A DNA stretch of 64,000 bases. Origin: Saccharina japonica (taxonomy: Eukaryota > Sar > Phaeophyceae > Laminariales > Laminariaceae). Positions 21,398 through 35,500 of the stretch are shown in pieces; the stretch's first letter is position 1, and every line of letters starts with the position of its first letter. The notes under the pieces are model-generated. The model was not told the origin of the DNA. It saw only the letters and a program-made list of their open reading frames with translations, and did not search any database. The stretch is taken from assembly GCA_008828725.1 (NCBI GenBank), contig MEHQ01001576.1, positions 49,769 through 113,768 of the forward strand, in the 5' to 3' direction. A program made the position numbers and the translations under genes.

Positions 21398-24300
21398 TAG
21401 CAGAGTTCGGCGCACCTCTGGTATACATATAATAATACCTGAATACCAAATGAAAGGTCCTTACATTTCGACAGGGTGGCATCGGGTAGTGGGGACTGCT
21501 TGTACAAGTACGTACTGTAGTGGTAGTATTCGTAGGAGTAGTGTTATTGTCTACCGGGTACAGCAGTAGTGTTATTGTCTGAGTGTCAGTATACAAGTAC
21601 AGTGGGAACCCCCCTTAACTGCGGTGGGTCGCTAAACGGCCTGAACCGAGAGAGGACGAAATAAATCCGAAGGTAAAAAGGAAAAAGGAAACAGTATAGA
21701 AAAGAGAAGGGACGAAAAGGAAGAACGAAAAACGGAAGCAAAAGGAAGAAAAGAGAAAAAACAAAAAGGAGACTGAAACGAGGAAAGTGGCGACGCACAC
21801 AGCACTAAACCAAAAACGTACAGTAGAACCAAGAACCATGACCCAGGGACCTAAAAACAAAGAGTAAAGTCAATCGGCCAACGGGAAGAGCTAGCTATCT
21901 AAGCGCACGTGCGTTCAAGAGAAGCAAAAAGAAAAAGAAGTGAAAGCGCTACGAAGCAGAAACAAGAGAGAACAAAATAAAAACGAAATAAGGAAAAAGG
22001 AAAAAGGGAAAATTACAGCAGTGTCACACAGTTCTGCCTGCAGTGTCTGCACTGACTGCCGTATATACGCACAGCAGTGGTCCCTCCAGTGCCGGTATGC
22101 GCCTTAGGGCAACAATACTGCACTGTAGCGGCAACCGGCACTACTGCAAATACTAACACACTGGTGAATCCCATCTGCGCCAAGCAACTGTGCAGGCACT
22201 ACGTACAAGTACCGGAATAATGGGCGACCGGCACTACCCAACCGGCAATACGACTATAGAGGAACCACTACTACTGCTGTATTTATAGCGCTCGGCTGCA
22301 ATACACGCATGAGTGCATCCATCGTCACGCAGGCTGCGTACGCAGTCCGGATGTACAAAATATCTGCTGTACTACAAGCAGTTTCGGTATATACGCATCA
22401 ATAGCAGGCTGCGGCAGTCATTGCTCAACCACACCCAGGGTATTATACATGGAGGTTTGGAGGCGTGAGTGTCCTCCTTTTGCTCCAGTAGCCTTTACCG
22501 CACCACTGAATTATTATCTAGGATAAAGTATGGAAATCGGGGAATATTTTATTATATACCTTTTAGTGTAGTCGACCAATTTTTCAAACAAAAAAAAACG
22601 CCTGATTTTTTCGAGACAAAGCTCATAAGGGTCGGGGCGGGGACGGGGTTGGGGTTAGGGTTAGGGTTAGGGTCTAAAGTAGTGTTTTCGGCGTTTTTAT
22701 CAATATTCGGTCTCATAACACTGGAACCACACGCGGGCCACAACCAAGTCCCCGATTTCTATACTGTATCCTTTATAATAATTCAGAATTGCGTGAATTG
22801 ACTCTCCTTTTGTGCGGTGGCCCCACTAAAGCGGGATCGACCCCACATGAGTGAGAACCGTAGCCGGATGAAGCTGTGACAAGAACGTTTCACCGAGGCC
22901 CCGCACTCGAACGTAGTAGAAGTAAGTAGGTATTGTAGTGTGTGTACGTACAGTACGGGTAGTGTCTGCCACGTACAGCAGTAGGGTTGTCTGCGTGTCA
23001 GTGTATGCTCACAGCCTTGTACGAGTACGCAACAAAACGCGGCATTCGTCTGACGAGGGTCCGCAGTCTACTACTACAGTACAGCAGACTCTTAGATGGG
23101 GCATACTACGACCCGAGAACACAGGCCTGTCTACGCTTGCTGACACAACAGACGAGCCATGCACCACGATGCCCCTCGCTTGTACTGGCCAGGCCCAAGA
23201 CGCTTACACTGGAAATTCCACTGCGTGTCGTGCCGCACGAGCGTGCGGGTGGTGGAGGACGAACCTACAAGTACTTCTACTGCTGTGCTGCTGCTCGTAT
23301 GTATGCGGAATAAATTATGTCCTCTCTGCCCGCGTCTATAGAAAAGGCGGGACCATGGTATCACTTGACGCGAGAACATCAGCACGCTCACCAACTCGTG
23401 CCTAGGGAGCCTTCTTTGGTGTAGCCAGCCGACCCTCCGCTCTGTAGGCTCTGCAAGGGACATTCACGGTTGAATTGAAGAAGCCCACGCCCCCCTCTGG
23501 GCTTCCGGGAGTCTCTCGATGTTGGAAGGCAGTGGCGGTACGGTGGAGAACGAAAAAAAACGTGCCTTGTTCCAGGAATTTTCCTGCGGGAAAACTACTC
23601 TGAAAATAAGGAAATAGCCGACATCAAAAGGACAAACACAAAAACATCAGCACACAACAGATAGTGTGGGATGTTGTGATGTTCGTGTCCTAGTGCTGCT
23701 GGCTATAGCTAGGTGGGTGGGAAGGTATATGTGTGATCGTGGTGCTGCTGTTGTTGTGTCAGGTTCTTCTGCGATCTGCGCTTCTCCGGCTCCAGGCTCG
23801 ATGCCACAAACCTGTGGTACTATAATACGTACAACAGGTGTACCTGTGAGATATCACCGACTGGTACAAAACAACTATAGCCGATACATACGTACGTACG
23901 TACTCGCACTTTTGCAGATAAATCGTGCAGGCGAGCTGCGCTTGGCACCCTGACCGGTGGGTGCGGTGACTGGAATCAGGGTGGCTGGCGGGTGAGCTTC
24001 CGGCGGCTCCTGCGGACAGCTGATTGCATATCTGCGCTCTGTCTGTAAAAGCAGGGTGCCAAACAAATAAGAAGGGCTCGTACGGGGGGGGTCAAAGTAC
24101 CAAGCGGGGGAGCAGGGTGCCGCCTGCACGACGACGTATTTTCCTCACTACAGGAACTTGCTTGCAAATACAACTTTCTTGGGAGAAAAAAACGCGTTGG
24201 TTTCGCGCAGGGGTGCGCTCGCTCGTGTTTTTCGCGCTCGATCGTTCCAAAGCGGGAAGGCACGCCTTCGCCGTGCATGGTGTTTTTGCGGAGGAAATAT

Positions 24301-25094
24301 GTGGGGTCCACCGAGCTTCCCCAAGAGTGTTGTTGTTCAACGTTGGCGCCCTCTCGCCATTCTGGAGGAAACGGCCTCCGAGAAACGAAAGCAACCACCA
24401 GCTACAACTGTAGCTGTGTTCGAAGTGCGAAACGTTTCAAGGCAGCAAGGAGAACAAAAACAAATGCTAGCACGTACGACGTACCAGGTACGAGCACTCG
24501 TACACCATCAAGACGAAAGAAAATTATCAGAAAAATATACGCGGTTGAGCGGGCTTGAAGAAAAGAATATATGAACAAAACCGTGCGGGAAAAAATTAGT
24601 ACAAATGATTCTGTTTTTGTTTTTTCGTTCTTGTTTGTGTTTTCGTTTTTTTCTTTTCGCAACATCTCCACATCTGCACCCCCCCCCCGCCGCTGATCTC
24701 CACAACACTGTTGCTTCGTCACTGCTGCTAAGCTTCTCCAAACTGTGTGAAGAAGCTGCAGGAGCTGGCAGAAGCTCCGCTCCCCTCTATAATTATACTC
24801 GCAGTTGTATTTGCTCTCTGGCTGTGAAGCTCCGTCTCCGGTGCCGCCGCTCGACGCGCTAGAAGCACCACACATCCTATATACCTCCATCCAGTTGTTC
24901 ACAGGTGAGCTCGTGTTTGTGTACATTGTGTACGTAGTGTTTCTCGTACGGTATTTATTCTGTGGAAAAAATAGATCATTCATTTGTGGTACAGTCAAAC
25001 AAGGTACAGTACGAGGTAAACTCCACACGGAGATTTGCTACGCACTTCTTCCGCTGACTCGTGAGAGGCGACGACCCTGTGTGGCCCTGTATGA
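21398..25094. other. Gene-poor: purine-rich tract, telomere-like tract, no supported gene
   Basis: About 21640-22010 is strongly purine-rich on the plus strand. About 22020-22430 is rich in GCAGT/CTGC motifs. Longer frames at 22938-23405, 24158-24574 (plus) and 24402-25028 (minus) have no domains and include low-complexity parts. CACAGGTGAGC near 24899-24909 could be a splice donor, but no partner exon was found. Confidence 0.4.
22646..22673 (+). repeat. Interstitial telomere-like repeat (TTAGGG)n
   Basis: Three to four TTAGGG units preceded by degenerate GGGGTT units. It is flanked by an inverted pair based on AACGCC and GGCGTT, suggesting it sits inside a repeat rather than at a chromosome end. 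Related tracts lie near 38880, 39405, 39705, 42905 and 46985. Confidence 0.8.
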
Positions 25095-25274
<180 letters not shown>

Positions 25275-25276
25275 GT

Positions 25277-25453
25277 ACAGTACAGGACACGTAGAATAAG
25301 AAACAGGAAACATGGTCCAGGCTGGATTTCTTTTTTGAGAGAAGGTGCTTTCTACACTAATTTCAATATAACGACTCCCGAATTTATTATTATCTCCTCT
25401 AAATATCAGCCTGGCTTTCTTATTAGCCCTTTTCTTATTAGGTGGCCTGTACT
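25277..25453. mobile_element. MITE (family B), copy 3
   Basis: The ends ACAGTACAGGACAC and GTGGCCTGTACTGT are an inverted pair. The interior is CAGGCTGGATTTCTT...TTTCTTATTAGCCC. It sits directly beside the TAG microsatellite. Confidence 0.75.
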
Positions 25454-26569
25454 GTAGTGGTAGTAGTGGTATACCCGTACGTGTAGCCGCACCCCTCGGG
25501 CCCGTTGCTATTTCTCCGGGTGATGGATTTTCTCTCAAAAATGAGGAGGGGCACACACAACACAAAACAAACGGTGGCTTTCGGAAAATCTCCGTCGATA
25601 TCCATGATCCCATAGACAGACGCAAGCAAGGCTTGGCGGTTGTTTGCGTTGTTATTCCAATCTCTTCTCAGCTCTCTTGAGAAAACCAGATTGAAATATT
25701 TTGAACCAACACAAAGAAAATGACGAGGTGTGTATTGTCTTGCGCGTTTTGTCGTGGTATCTATATATATGTATGTCTTGTATGCAAGGCTAATCCCGCT
25801 GTACGTACATAGGACGGTGGTAGGGGTTGGGTTTGTGCCATTTTTTTCTGGCCGGTGCGCACAAAGGAGAAGCTCTTGTATTCTTTTCTTGGGCGTTTTT
25901 TAACCACCGCAGTGGAGTGTACCACGTGAAATTGCTGCGATGTCATGACAGACTCCGGGTTCGCTCGCTCTCGCTAGCCCGAACCGAAAACTTGAGAGCA
26001 ATTAATGGTATACATCATATTGTTGATGGAGCGGCTTGTGGGGTCCTCGAGGCGACGAACTCTGCGCTGTTGGTACAACTTTCATCGAGTTGTCGTAATA
26101 ATGCATGTACACTTCGATTCTACTTGTACGTATAATATGTGTCGTAGTACCAGTAGTACTCGCACCAGTCTGAAAGGGAATGCCGGACCGTTAGTCACCC
26201 ACTTTAATGCGTACATGGACCTAGGTTACCGTCTATACAGTAGTAGTAGTGGTATGTGTCATACTCATACTGGTATACACCCCTCAGTATAGAACCACGA
26301 ACGATAAGTAAACTGGTGCCAACAAATAAGGCCCACTTTTTGGGGGACTCTACGTAAGAAAATTGGGTTCAGAAATCGTGCTCAGCTACGAGTGTCATAC
26401 TAAACCCTATCAGGTACCAAGTTTTTGCCTGCGAGGGCTTCCGTAAAAACAAATGCCTGAACAGCACCCCTCCCCCCCAGAAAAACCCCCGGGTGGATCG
26501 GGAAAACAAACAAATTGCACGCCTTTTTAGTCTGGATCCACAGTATACCTGGTAGCCCTTTTGTGGAAG
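25454..26569. other. No gene recognised
   Basis: Open frames of 60-122 residues occur on both strands with no motif or splice context. Nothing is supported. Confidence 0.35.
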
Positions 26570-26840
26570 GATGTGGATTGTTTGACTTTTTCGTGGCACT
26601 GCTCGCGACATACCCCGACATTCCGCGGGATGTCGTGGAATATATCGCGTTATGTCACGCGGAATGACTGCCGCTGCAAGATCCACGGCAAGCTTCACGG
26701 CGACCTTAACCCCGACCAGTGGGCATAGCCGTGGCATGCCGCGATATGCCGCAGCGGCACATGTTGCGCCACAGGGGTGTGCCTTGTTCTTCTTTTCCGT
26801 GGCATCGCCCGCGACATGCCGCGACGTAAATCGTTTTCGT
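26570..26840. repeat. GC-rich palindrome cluster, copy 2
   Basis: Contains CACGGCAAGCTTCACGGCGA, a CCCCGACC core and inverted GCCGCGATATGCCGC-type motifs, in the same order as 16120-16480. Confidence 0.7.
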
Positions 26841-27076
26841 ATATCCCTGCCTTTTTTGAGTACGCTGTAACCAGCTTTTTACCCGCGGGATTTTACGTCT
26901 TTTTGCGCTTCGCTTGATACACAGCTATGTTTGTTTCGTGACGTTGCATGTTTTCAATCGGTTGCCATGGTGAGTTTGCATTGTGACCGAGAAACACTGC
27001 ACTACACACATGCTGCCGTGTTATACCGCCTTATATAAATTGTGTGAGGTACCATCACATGCAAAAGAGAATCAGT

Positions 27077-27244
27077 CGGTATACATACTCTTACGTAGAC
27101 AGCCGTGTTTGACATTTCCACAGTAGATTTGGCGGGACATCATCAGCTGCCAGCTTTGTGCGGTATACATACTCTTACGTAGACAGCCGTGTTTGACATT
27201 TCCACAGTAGATTTAGCGGGACATCATCAGCTGCCAGCTTTGTG
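27077..27244. repeat. 84-bp tandem duplication
   Basis: 27077-27160 and 27161-27244 differ at one or two positions (TTGGCG versus TTAGCG), so the duplication is recent. On the minus strand it duplicates the last codons of the coding-like segment at 27175-27352. Confidence 0.95.
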
Positions 27245-27352
27245 ATATCGTGATCACCAGAGATTTGTTGCCGAACTTCGTACAGATGTTCCTTCCGTGC
27301 ACTTCGCATTTCCTCGTGTTTGTACTCATTCAAAACCAGCGCAACTACTGCA
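27175..27352 (-). CDS. Possible terminal exon, function unknown
   Basis: On the minus strand a CTGCAG acceptor-like site near 27353 is followed by about 58 codons with a believable charged composition (motifs NEYKHEEMRSARKEH and ISGDHDITKLAADD) ending at TAA. No upstream exon was identified and no domain was recognised. The last 84 bp are tandemly duplicated downstream. It may be a gene remnant. Confidence 0.3.
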
Positions 27353-27405
27353 GATATACACCTGGTATACACTTTTTCGAAGAATCCCGAGATACATACA
27401 TACAT

Positions 27406-28495
27406 TTATACGCGTGGTATGGACCTTGAATGGACGAAGTTGAATAATCGCCTTTCCAGAGCCTAAACCAGCATTCGTACTACTATCGATAGTACTATAA
27501 CACTGCTGTACAAGGACCTTACAGTATAACTTAGTCTCGTTCGTGTGTACTCCCGCGCCGCGGTGTGCGTCGTCGGAGGTACGTAGGGGGATGGGTCGGG
27601 CAGAGTTTTGGCGGTTTTAAAGAGGGGATGGTTCTCCCGTCATCCCGACCGGTTAATTTTTTCAGGGATCTAGGTATTGCTTGTCAGAGATAGGAACCCC
27701 ACCATCACCGATCTGATTTAAACTGATATGTACTGCAGAAGCACGTTTATAGAGGATTTATTGTAGCAGTTAATGGGAGAGGATGGCTACCTGATACACA
27801 CCCCTTACCCGAAATGTAAACAAACGAAGGAAAACAAGTTGTGTCGGTCCAGGACTCGATTGAGGGAGCCACTGTGGTTCCTGGTACCACTTTGCACCGC
27901 ATTACAGGGACCAATTCGTTTGTCCCACGATGCGCGTCCACCATATTATTTACCTTTTTCGCTTTTACTTCCATGGAAGTTACGACGTTTCATAGAAACA
28001 AAAAGTTGCCTCTTCCATGGAAGTAAAATTTAGTTCCATGGGAATTCATGGAAGCTTCCACTGTTTGTAGGTGGGAGTGGAAGCTACCACTAATTTATAT
28101 CAACATATACCTCTACTCCCACGGAAGATTCTATGGGCGTGGCTGTGGACGACAGGTGGGCTGCCTAGGAGCAGGGTGGCTGGTGGGCGTCCCCGCCGCT
28201 CGCGTGCAAGGCCACACATATTTCTGCACCTTGCGGGAGGGAGCAGGGCGGCCAATGGGAAGCACCCGGCGAACAAAATATACTCGTTTTGTACATAGTG
28301 TTTGGACAACGCGTTCTTCGCGTTTGGCCATTCCAACGGCCTTAGCGTACGACAGAAGCAGGTGATTGGTGCCCTGATGGGGACGAATGCCACAAGTTCG
28401 CAGGGGGCTTGAGGGCTAAGAGTGAGACTTCCTATATTTTTAGTACGATGCTGCATGCGTGTCAAAGTTTCGTGGGCATTCGATTTACAGCAGCT

Positions 28496-28529
<34 letters not shown>

Positions 28530-28657
28530 TACATCTAATCGACTGCAAATTCCTGTCATCATCTACCGGATCTATCAGCGCACAGTATTCTGCCGCCAAA
28601 AGCTAACGTTCCGGATATGGTTTTTCTTTTGTTGTCCCCATTCACCAAGCAGCAACC
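27406..28657. other. Upstream region of the metallopeptidase gene
   Basis: No gene is supported. It has short inverted CTTCCATGGAAG motifs near 27970-28025 and a (CAG)n tract at 28489-28529, 130 bp before the start codon and possibly in the 5' leader. No TATA-like promoter could be assigned. Confidence 0.4.
28489..28529 (+). repeat. (CAG)n microsatellite
   Basis: About a dozen CAG units upstream of the metallopeptidase start codon. Confidence 0.9.
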
Positions 28658-31600
28658 ATGAGGACTCGAAGCGCGGCGCAATCATCTCTCCTACTCGCTC
28701 TCGTGGCGGGACGCTACGTGGCGGAGGGAGCGAAGCACAGGATGACCGTCAGGAAGTACAGGACCGATCACAAGATCGACTGGTGGGACGACGGGCGCGC
28801 CGAACCCTACCGTGTAAAATTCTCAAAATTCGGCCTGAGATCGGCCTACCGCTTCGGGAAGTCGGGAACGCTGATTAGCTTCAAGGTCGGTGACAAGGAG
28901 TTCACATTTTCCTCGGACCTCGGGTCAAGGATGCTTCACGCGGTTGGGAAAGGTGAAGACGAACAGGAACCCTCCGCCGGCGACCGCCACCCTCCGTTTG
29001 CCTGCTCGGACTGCGAGGACACTTGGGAAAAACTATGCGGCGAAGGCGTCGACGACGTGTGCGCATTGCACAAGTATCCCCGACACGATTTCAACGCCAA
29101 TGTTCTTGACTCGGTGAGGAGGATGTGTACCGCTTTCGGAGCGGCGTGCGAGACGTCTGCGCCCGACACTTGCGAGGGAAAGTGCGTTTATGAAGAAGAA
29201 GGTGAGCCGCACATACTGCTTTGAATGCCACCCCCTCGCCAGATATGCACAGGATGTACTCCCATGTAAGTGCTACCGACTGTGTGGGAGCGATATGGAG
29301 GCATCGGTTAGTTTCACGTGGTCTCTGAGAATGCATGCGGAGCATTTCCGACTCATACCACGGTGGTAGGTGTCGGAGGGCTGAAGGTTTCGGGTTGAGT
29401 TCGTCGCGGGCGCGCAACTACGCGCTTTCATGGCAGCACATACACACTACGTACAGGAGTAGTAGACGCGTCCTACGATAGAGGTATACGGTATACCTTT
29501 TTTTGGCATAAACGTTTTCTGAATGAACGGGCTCCTTAACCCAAATTCGTCGGAATTCCATTCCTGTGTTGCAATATCTGTTACTCTACTTGGTGGGGTA
29601 TTTTATACTTGCTTGAGCTACGTAATCAGGTAGCACGTTTCCAAATTTCCTCCAAAATCAGTTTTTGGATGAGGCTTACAATAGAACTCCTCACGTGACC
29701 ACTCTCAGGAAAAAAAAAACAGGGTGCACCTCTACTGTCGCATGCGTCAGGACATTTCGCTTTGTAGAGGTGGCGCATACACTTTTGTTGCTCTGGGGTC
29801 GAGCGAACAAACATATTTGTGAAACCATGTTTTCCGGCGATCTATCGAACTCCTCGTGTGATTGGAGCTCACGAATACATACGGCACCACCCCCATAAGG
29901 TGGCACTGCTCTTCTCTCCCCGGAAACAAGAATATCCGACCCCAACGCCCGTCGAACCTTTCTGACCGTGACGTTGCCCGTCTGCGTTAAACAATCGTCG
30001 AATGCTACCGTAGAGGGGTGCACCATGTAAAGTTCTGACGGTGGTCACTTTAAGAGATATATACCTCCCACCCAAAAACTGTTTTGTTTAGGAAAATGAA
30101 AGTGCTACGTACCTGATGAAGAATCCCTTGGCCTGCAGTAAGCATACAGCGAAAACCAAATTGCAACACAAGGAAGAAATCCCGACGATTTTTGGAGTTA
30201 AGGAGCCCAAACGCCATGCAGAAAACAGTTCAGACAAAAAAAAGTACCACCTCTATCGCAGCACGCGCGGTAACCGCCTAAAACGTCTCCTGGAACGGCC
30301 TGCCCCATCGCCTCCATCTCCAGTTTCCGCAGAAGCCTGCAGCCCTAACCCCTGCCTAAACGGAGGGTCGTGCTACATTGACCCCGCCGGCGGACACCTG
30401 TGTTATTGCGCACCGGGCTACGGAGGCATGGTCTGCCAGACGGACACAACAGGTGAGCACCAACGCCGATATTCAAAACGTTTCGCTAGTGTGTGACGTG
30501 TTGAGGATAGAATGACGACCCAATGCTGCTCGCGGTATGGCTGCATCTAGTTTGTTTCTGAGGTTATGAAAATATACTTGATTTCTCGCACAGGAGCTGT
30601 ATACCATTAGTAGTTCACCCAAAACGCGACTTCTGTGGACTAAAAAAAGAAACGAATTTGAAACACGGTGGCTTCTAGGAAGACAACGAATAGCATATCA
30701 ACCACAAATGGTGTTCCAACCATAAGGCATGCTTTGTAAGGCACATATCTGCCTTGAAAGGCACGCGCCTTTTTTTGGTAGAGTCCCTCGGTTAAGAAGT
30801 ACACTAATAGCAAGGCAGAAGTATTTTGGCCCAAACAAATGCTATAAGGCACGCCCTATCGTAGAAGGCTGCCGATGGAGGAGTGCAGCAGCAGCAGTAG
30901 TAGTAAATTGTGTCTTGGTTGCCCCCGATGAAGCTGTCCCCTCAAACTCCAATGCCAAATATACGGCAACCCGAACCTTGGTTGGTTCTGTGAGCACGCC
31001 CCTGCAAACCAAGCGCACCTGACCTCGAACTCGTGTTTTGTTGTTGCCGGTGTCCCGCCGCGCGTCTCGTTTTTTTTTTTCAATATATCTGCCCTGTGCT
31101 CGAAGACTTGGCCCCCTTCTACATCGAAATAAACTTTCTTGGGACTTGGACAGATGAACGCAAGGCCGTCTTCCAATCTGCTGCTGACAGGTAAAAAATG
31201 GGCGGCGCCCGTGACAACCGGCTTATTATCCCTTGTACCACCGGCGCGTGCCACAATAGAGGTAGCTTTTGGCTGAGAAACGTTTTCTGGATGACGGGGC
31301 GGGCTCTTTTTAGTCCAAAACCGGCGGCGGAATTTCACTCTTTGTATTACACCACAGCAGTAAGCTTTCATGGTTATACCCGGAGACCGTCGGATTGTTT
31401 CATCGCGTCGTATATAGCGTTTTTTAGTTTCCTCTAAAAAACAGTTTTTGACCTACAGGTACTGTTGTAGTATTTCGTATGGAACTTCCTCAAGTGACGA
31501 CCACCCGCAGAAAAAACAAAAAAAATGGTGCGCCTCTCTCTACCATAAGAACAGCATGCGTCCCGAACCGTAAAAGCGTTGACGACGACTTCCTTTACCG

Positions 31601-32495
31601 CCTGGATTTATCGCTGCAAACATGTTTGATCGGAAACTGATCCCAAGCGTGTTTCTCCGAACATGTCGGTGCAGCTTTACAAGGATGAGCAGGGGGCATG
31701 GTCACCATACCGCACGCACTAGTTACTGATGTGGAAGCTCTTAAGGATCGTTCGTTCCCGAACCTCTCGGTGGTGTGAATTTCTGTCGCGTCCTACAGTA
31801 CACGAGTTACCAAGGCCGTGGTCCCTCGCGTGGGTTCCCGAACACATCTGGGCATAATCATCGCCGTCCCGCGCCAATATAGGACATCCAACCAACCATG
31901 ATTTGTCAAGATAGTTTAGTTTTTTACGCACACGTGTTCCCTCGGATTTTACTAGATATGACGGCATGCTTTATTCGCTGGGGAGCCTGCCCGCTGATGC
32001 AACCTGCGTTACGCGTGGCAGACGAAGGGGGGGGGGGTACATGAAGCGACGTCGCGGTCCACTCCTCCTGAAGTATTGGCTTTTTCCTCAAAACCTTGAT
32101 TTACCCGGCGCGCATTGTCAGCAATATCGCACAAGTATGCCATTCTATACGTAGTACGGAGCTGCGTCACTTTTACTTCGAACATCCGATGTGTCAACCA
32201 ATGCTGTTGTTGTGTGCAGGTGGTCCGAGGTCATTACCCATGTGCCTTGCGGAGGGGGTGGTGCCGATCCTCCGGGCCGTCTCCTAATCAACTCTACGCT
32301 GGAGGAGATTGATGGTGTTGGCGGGACCCTTGGCGCCGCGGGTCCGTCCTCCTATTGGGGCGTGAACTGCTCTACCGTCAGCGCCACTGGAGCGATGATG
32401 TTCGACATCGAAGACATTGCCGACATGGAAGATAAAGGCATTATGGAAGGAGTTATCATGCACGAAATGGGACACGTCATCGGTGTTGGGTGAGT

Positions 32496-32530
<35 letters not shown>

Positions 32531-35500
32531 CCTTCTCGTATGCAGTTGCGAGTATGATATATAAACATATGTATAGCCTATACTTGTATGTATATAGGTG
32601 TATGCATATTTATGTGTATATTACAGGTAGTAATGGGGCTCTTCTCCCCAATGGCGGACCGGCCATGCTTTGGACCTTGAAGGGGTTCTTCCGAACGAAC
32701 AGCGAAGCGTGTGGTACAAGGCTTGTATAGGAGCTGCTAGGTCACCTCATGTTGTTTACACAAAACAATTGGCGATAGGTGAGTACCGTGGCATGCTCAG
32801 TTGCTTGGACAAGGTGGTATACAAAAATACGCACTATGGTTTCAGTGTCGGGAACTGGATGCGTTCCTCGACCCAGGGTAGTGTCGTTGCGATCAGTACC
32901 ACGCTAGCGTGTTTAACAGCAGTAGTGCATACGATTAGCACGGTGCATTGTATCCTCTACTCGATGACCACCGGAATGCCAACGATTCTGCTGAATAGGC
33001 ACGGAGGGGGGCGTACCTTGGCACATGCTGTAGGCAACAGATGTAAAAGCATCTGCTGCACTGGTGCTGTCTGTCGAGACACGTTGCAAGACATCCATGT
33101 ATCGGGAAATGTTTCAAATGCAGCGCGGAACAATTCCGGGAAGACATGATCGAGAATTCGTCGCCGGGGCATCGTTCCGGCATGTACTACACCCAAGCGT
33201 GGGCGCTCTGAATGTATATTTTTGTCCACAGCAGTACTTATTTTCACATTAAGGCACCCGCCTGAATTTTGTAAATTGCGTAAGAGACACGCTACCTGTG
33301 TCTTCGGGATCATACTGGCAAACAGCATTAAAATTGCTTGTCTGTGGGGAAATGCCATTTTGTTGTTTCAGTTGCCTTCCCACAATGTGCAGGGCATTGT
33401 TCATTCAGAATGGGAAAAAAAAAAAAAAAAATGACACAATTAATCGAACGCCACCAATCCCGACGCGCGCTACGGTACAGGTAGTAGTTTTTGGCTTAAC
33501 CGGTTTCTGAACGATCGGGCTCCTTAACCGAAATTCGTCGGACTTTCATTTTTGTGACGAATAATGTTTCAAAGTACACTTCGGTCATGATATTTCTCAT
33601 CCGGCAGCACTTTCATTTTCCTCCAAAATCAATTTTTCTGTTAGATATGACGCTCCTTAGGGCCCGAATTAACGAGTGTAGAATAAATTCAATTTGGAAA
33701 AAATAAAATTCAAATTCGCTTTTCATTGGTGTAAGTCATGCCAGCAGTACCATAACATTGGTCAACACACGCACCAGCACCAAATATTATGCCCCAAGAT
33801 CCTAATCTTTGGTGCTGGTGCGTGTGTTGACCAATGAAAAGCGGATTTGAATTTTTTTTCCCAAGTTGATTTTATTTCATACTCGTTAAAACGGGCCCTT
33901 AAGTGAGAAGCTCAGAAAAAAAGATGGTGCGCCTCTATCGTGGCCTATCGTGGCATGTGTCTACCATCCGCTCAATTCCCCTTTCCTGCGTATACTCAAA
34001 CGAATACCTGGTGCGCACTACGGTACCCCCCCTTTACCCGGACACCAGTACATTGTTGTGTATATCCCAAGCTGCATGTTTATGACGGGAGCAGTATATC
34101 ACATGGACTGCCCGCGGTATACGATGCGACCGAACGGCGTGGAGCATATCCTTATCACAATAGTAGGTACGACTACAGTCGTTCGCAAGGATTTTTAGGG
34201 GAAGACTTCGCATAGCTAGTTAGAGGGGCATGTCTCGCAGGGGTTCGCGTTCATAATCGTTTCGCACATTTCTGGCTAGAGAGGTATGGAACGATACGCA
34301 GCCGCGTTTCTCGTCCTTTGCTTGTCCGTTTTTGATCCGGTATGGGGTTAGGTGAGGGGCTGGGTCGGGTGTCCGCCCGTACATTAATTTCACCAGCAAA
34401 TGCAAATTTTACGTTAACATCCTACCGTCCTAAATATCCTTGATACTATGTTGAATTCATAGGGTTAGGGTACGCCCGTACATTGACCCCGCGATCAAAT
34501 GCATATTTTACGTAAACAGCTTACGACCACCCTGAAGACCGTCGAAAACCTATTGTATTACTGTAGGAGCTCATCCGTATCCCGATGTTTGCACATGGCC
34601 CGCCTACACCGTGTATGCCCACCGCGTGCCCTTGCCCAGAACTCTTTGGGGAACCAACTTTGGCGAGTGCACAACATGCCGCGAGACCGACAGCCCTGCC
34701 TGGACGTGCCCCGCCACCTTGAGCGCCTATAAAGACATTGGCGGTTCCGGAAACGACATCGTTGAATTGGACGGGGGAGAGGGTGAGAGAAAAACGGTTA
34801 TCCATACGCGCCTAGGAATCGTCCCACGGTAGGTCACAGGGGTTGCAGTTAGCTTTTTGCCTTCAGAGACGATATTTTTTCACTGGGACCGGCTGAGCTT
34901 GCTTCTGAAGTGAGTCCAACTACCGGTTAGAATGACAATTTTGGTCGTATTATTTTTGATTTTAGGATTCTAGCTCCTACAAAGTATCGCTGGTCGGGCA
35001 CGAGCAGCCTTCTTCGGTGTCGTGAGTCGGGCGTGAGATACTGAGCTCCTTCACTCCTGTGAGGAGCTCCGAAAATAGCAAGCCACCACCCCTGTAAGGT
35101 GGTATTGCTCCTAGAGCAGAAGAGACGCATGCTAGATAAAGCAGGGGGTACAATTATTTCGCGAAGTTCCTTACTCGGGGCGCTCTGTACCCCGCCCAAC
35201 AACTGCCTCTTCTAAGAAAACAAAAAATACGCGCTTAACCCGAACGAGCAATGCCACGGCCTGTAGTTATGTCACCAAAACGATTAAAATACGGCATGCC
35301 TTTTTGGGTAGTAAAACCTCTGTAGAGAAAGCCCCATTCCATCAGCCTGAAACATTAAACTATTGCCTCAGAAGGCAGAAAAATAGTGCCACTGCTACTG
35401 TACCCCTATATAGAGTAGAACGCCTAACGACAGGGCGGCCAGGATACCCTTGTGCCGTTGAGACTGAAAACTAAGTACGCACAGACTGTGCGTTTACTCG

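Noticed and set aside
32631..32734. Alternative exon 5 of the metallopeptidase, starting TAATGGGGC
   Set aside because: It is open in phase for a stretch, but joining exon 4 to 34640 gives the conserved GVGTLWG and correct phase, making this exon unnecessary.
34565..34639. Upstream extension of exon 5 (acceptor near 34566)
   Set aside because: The frame is open, but phase would not match exon 4 and the protein would gain a segment before the conserved TLWG.
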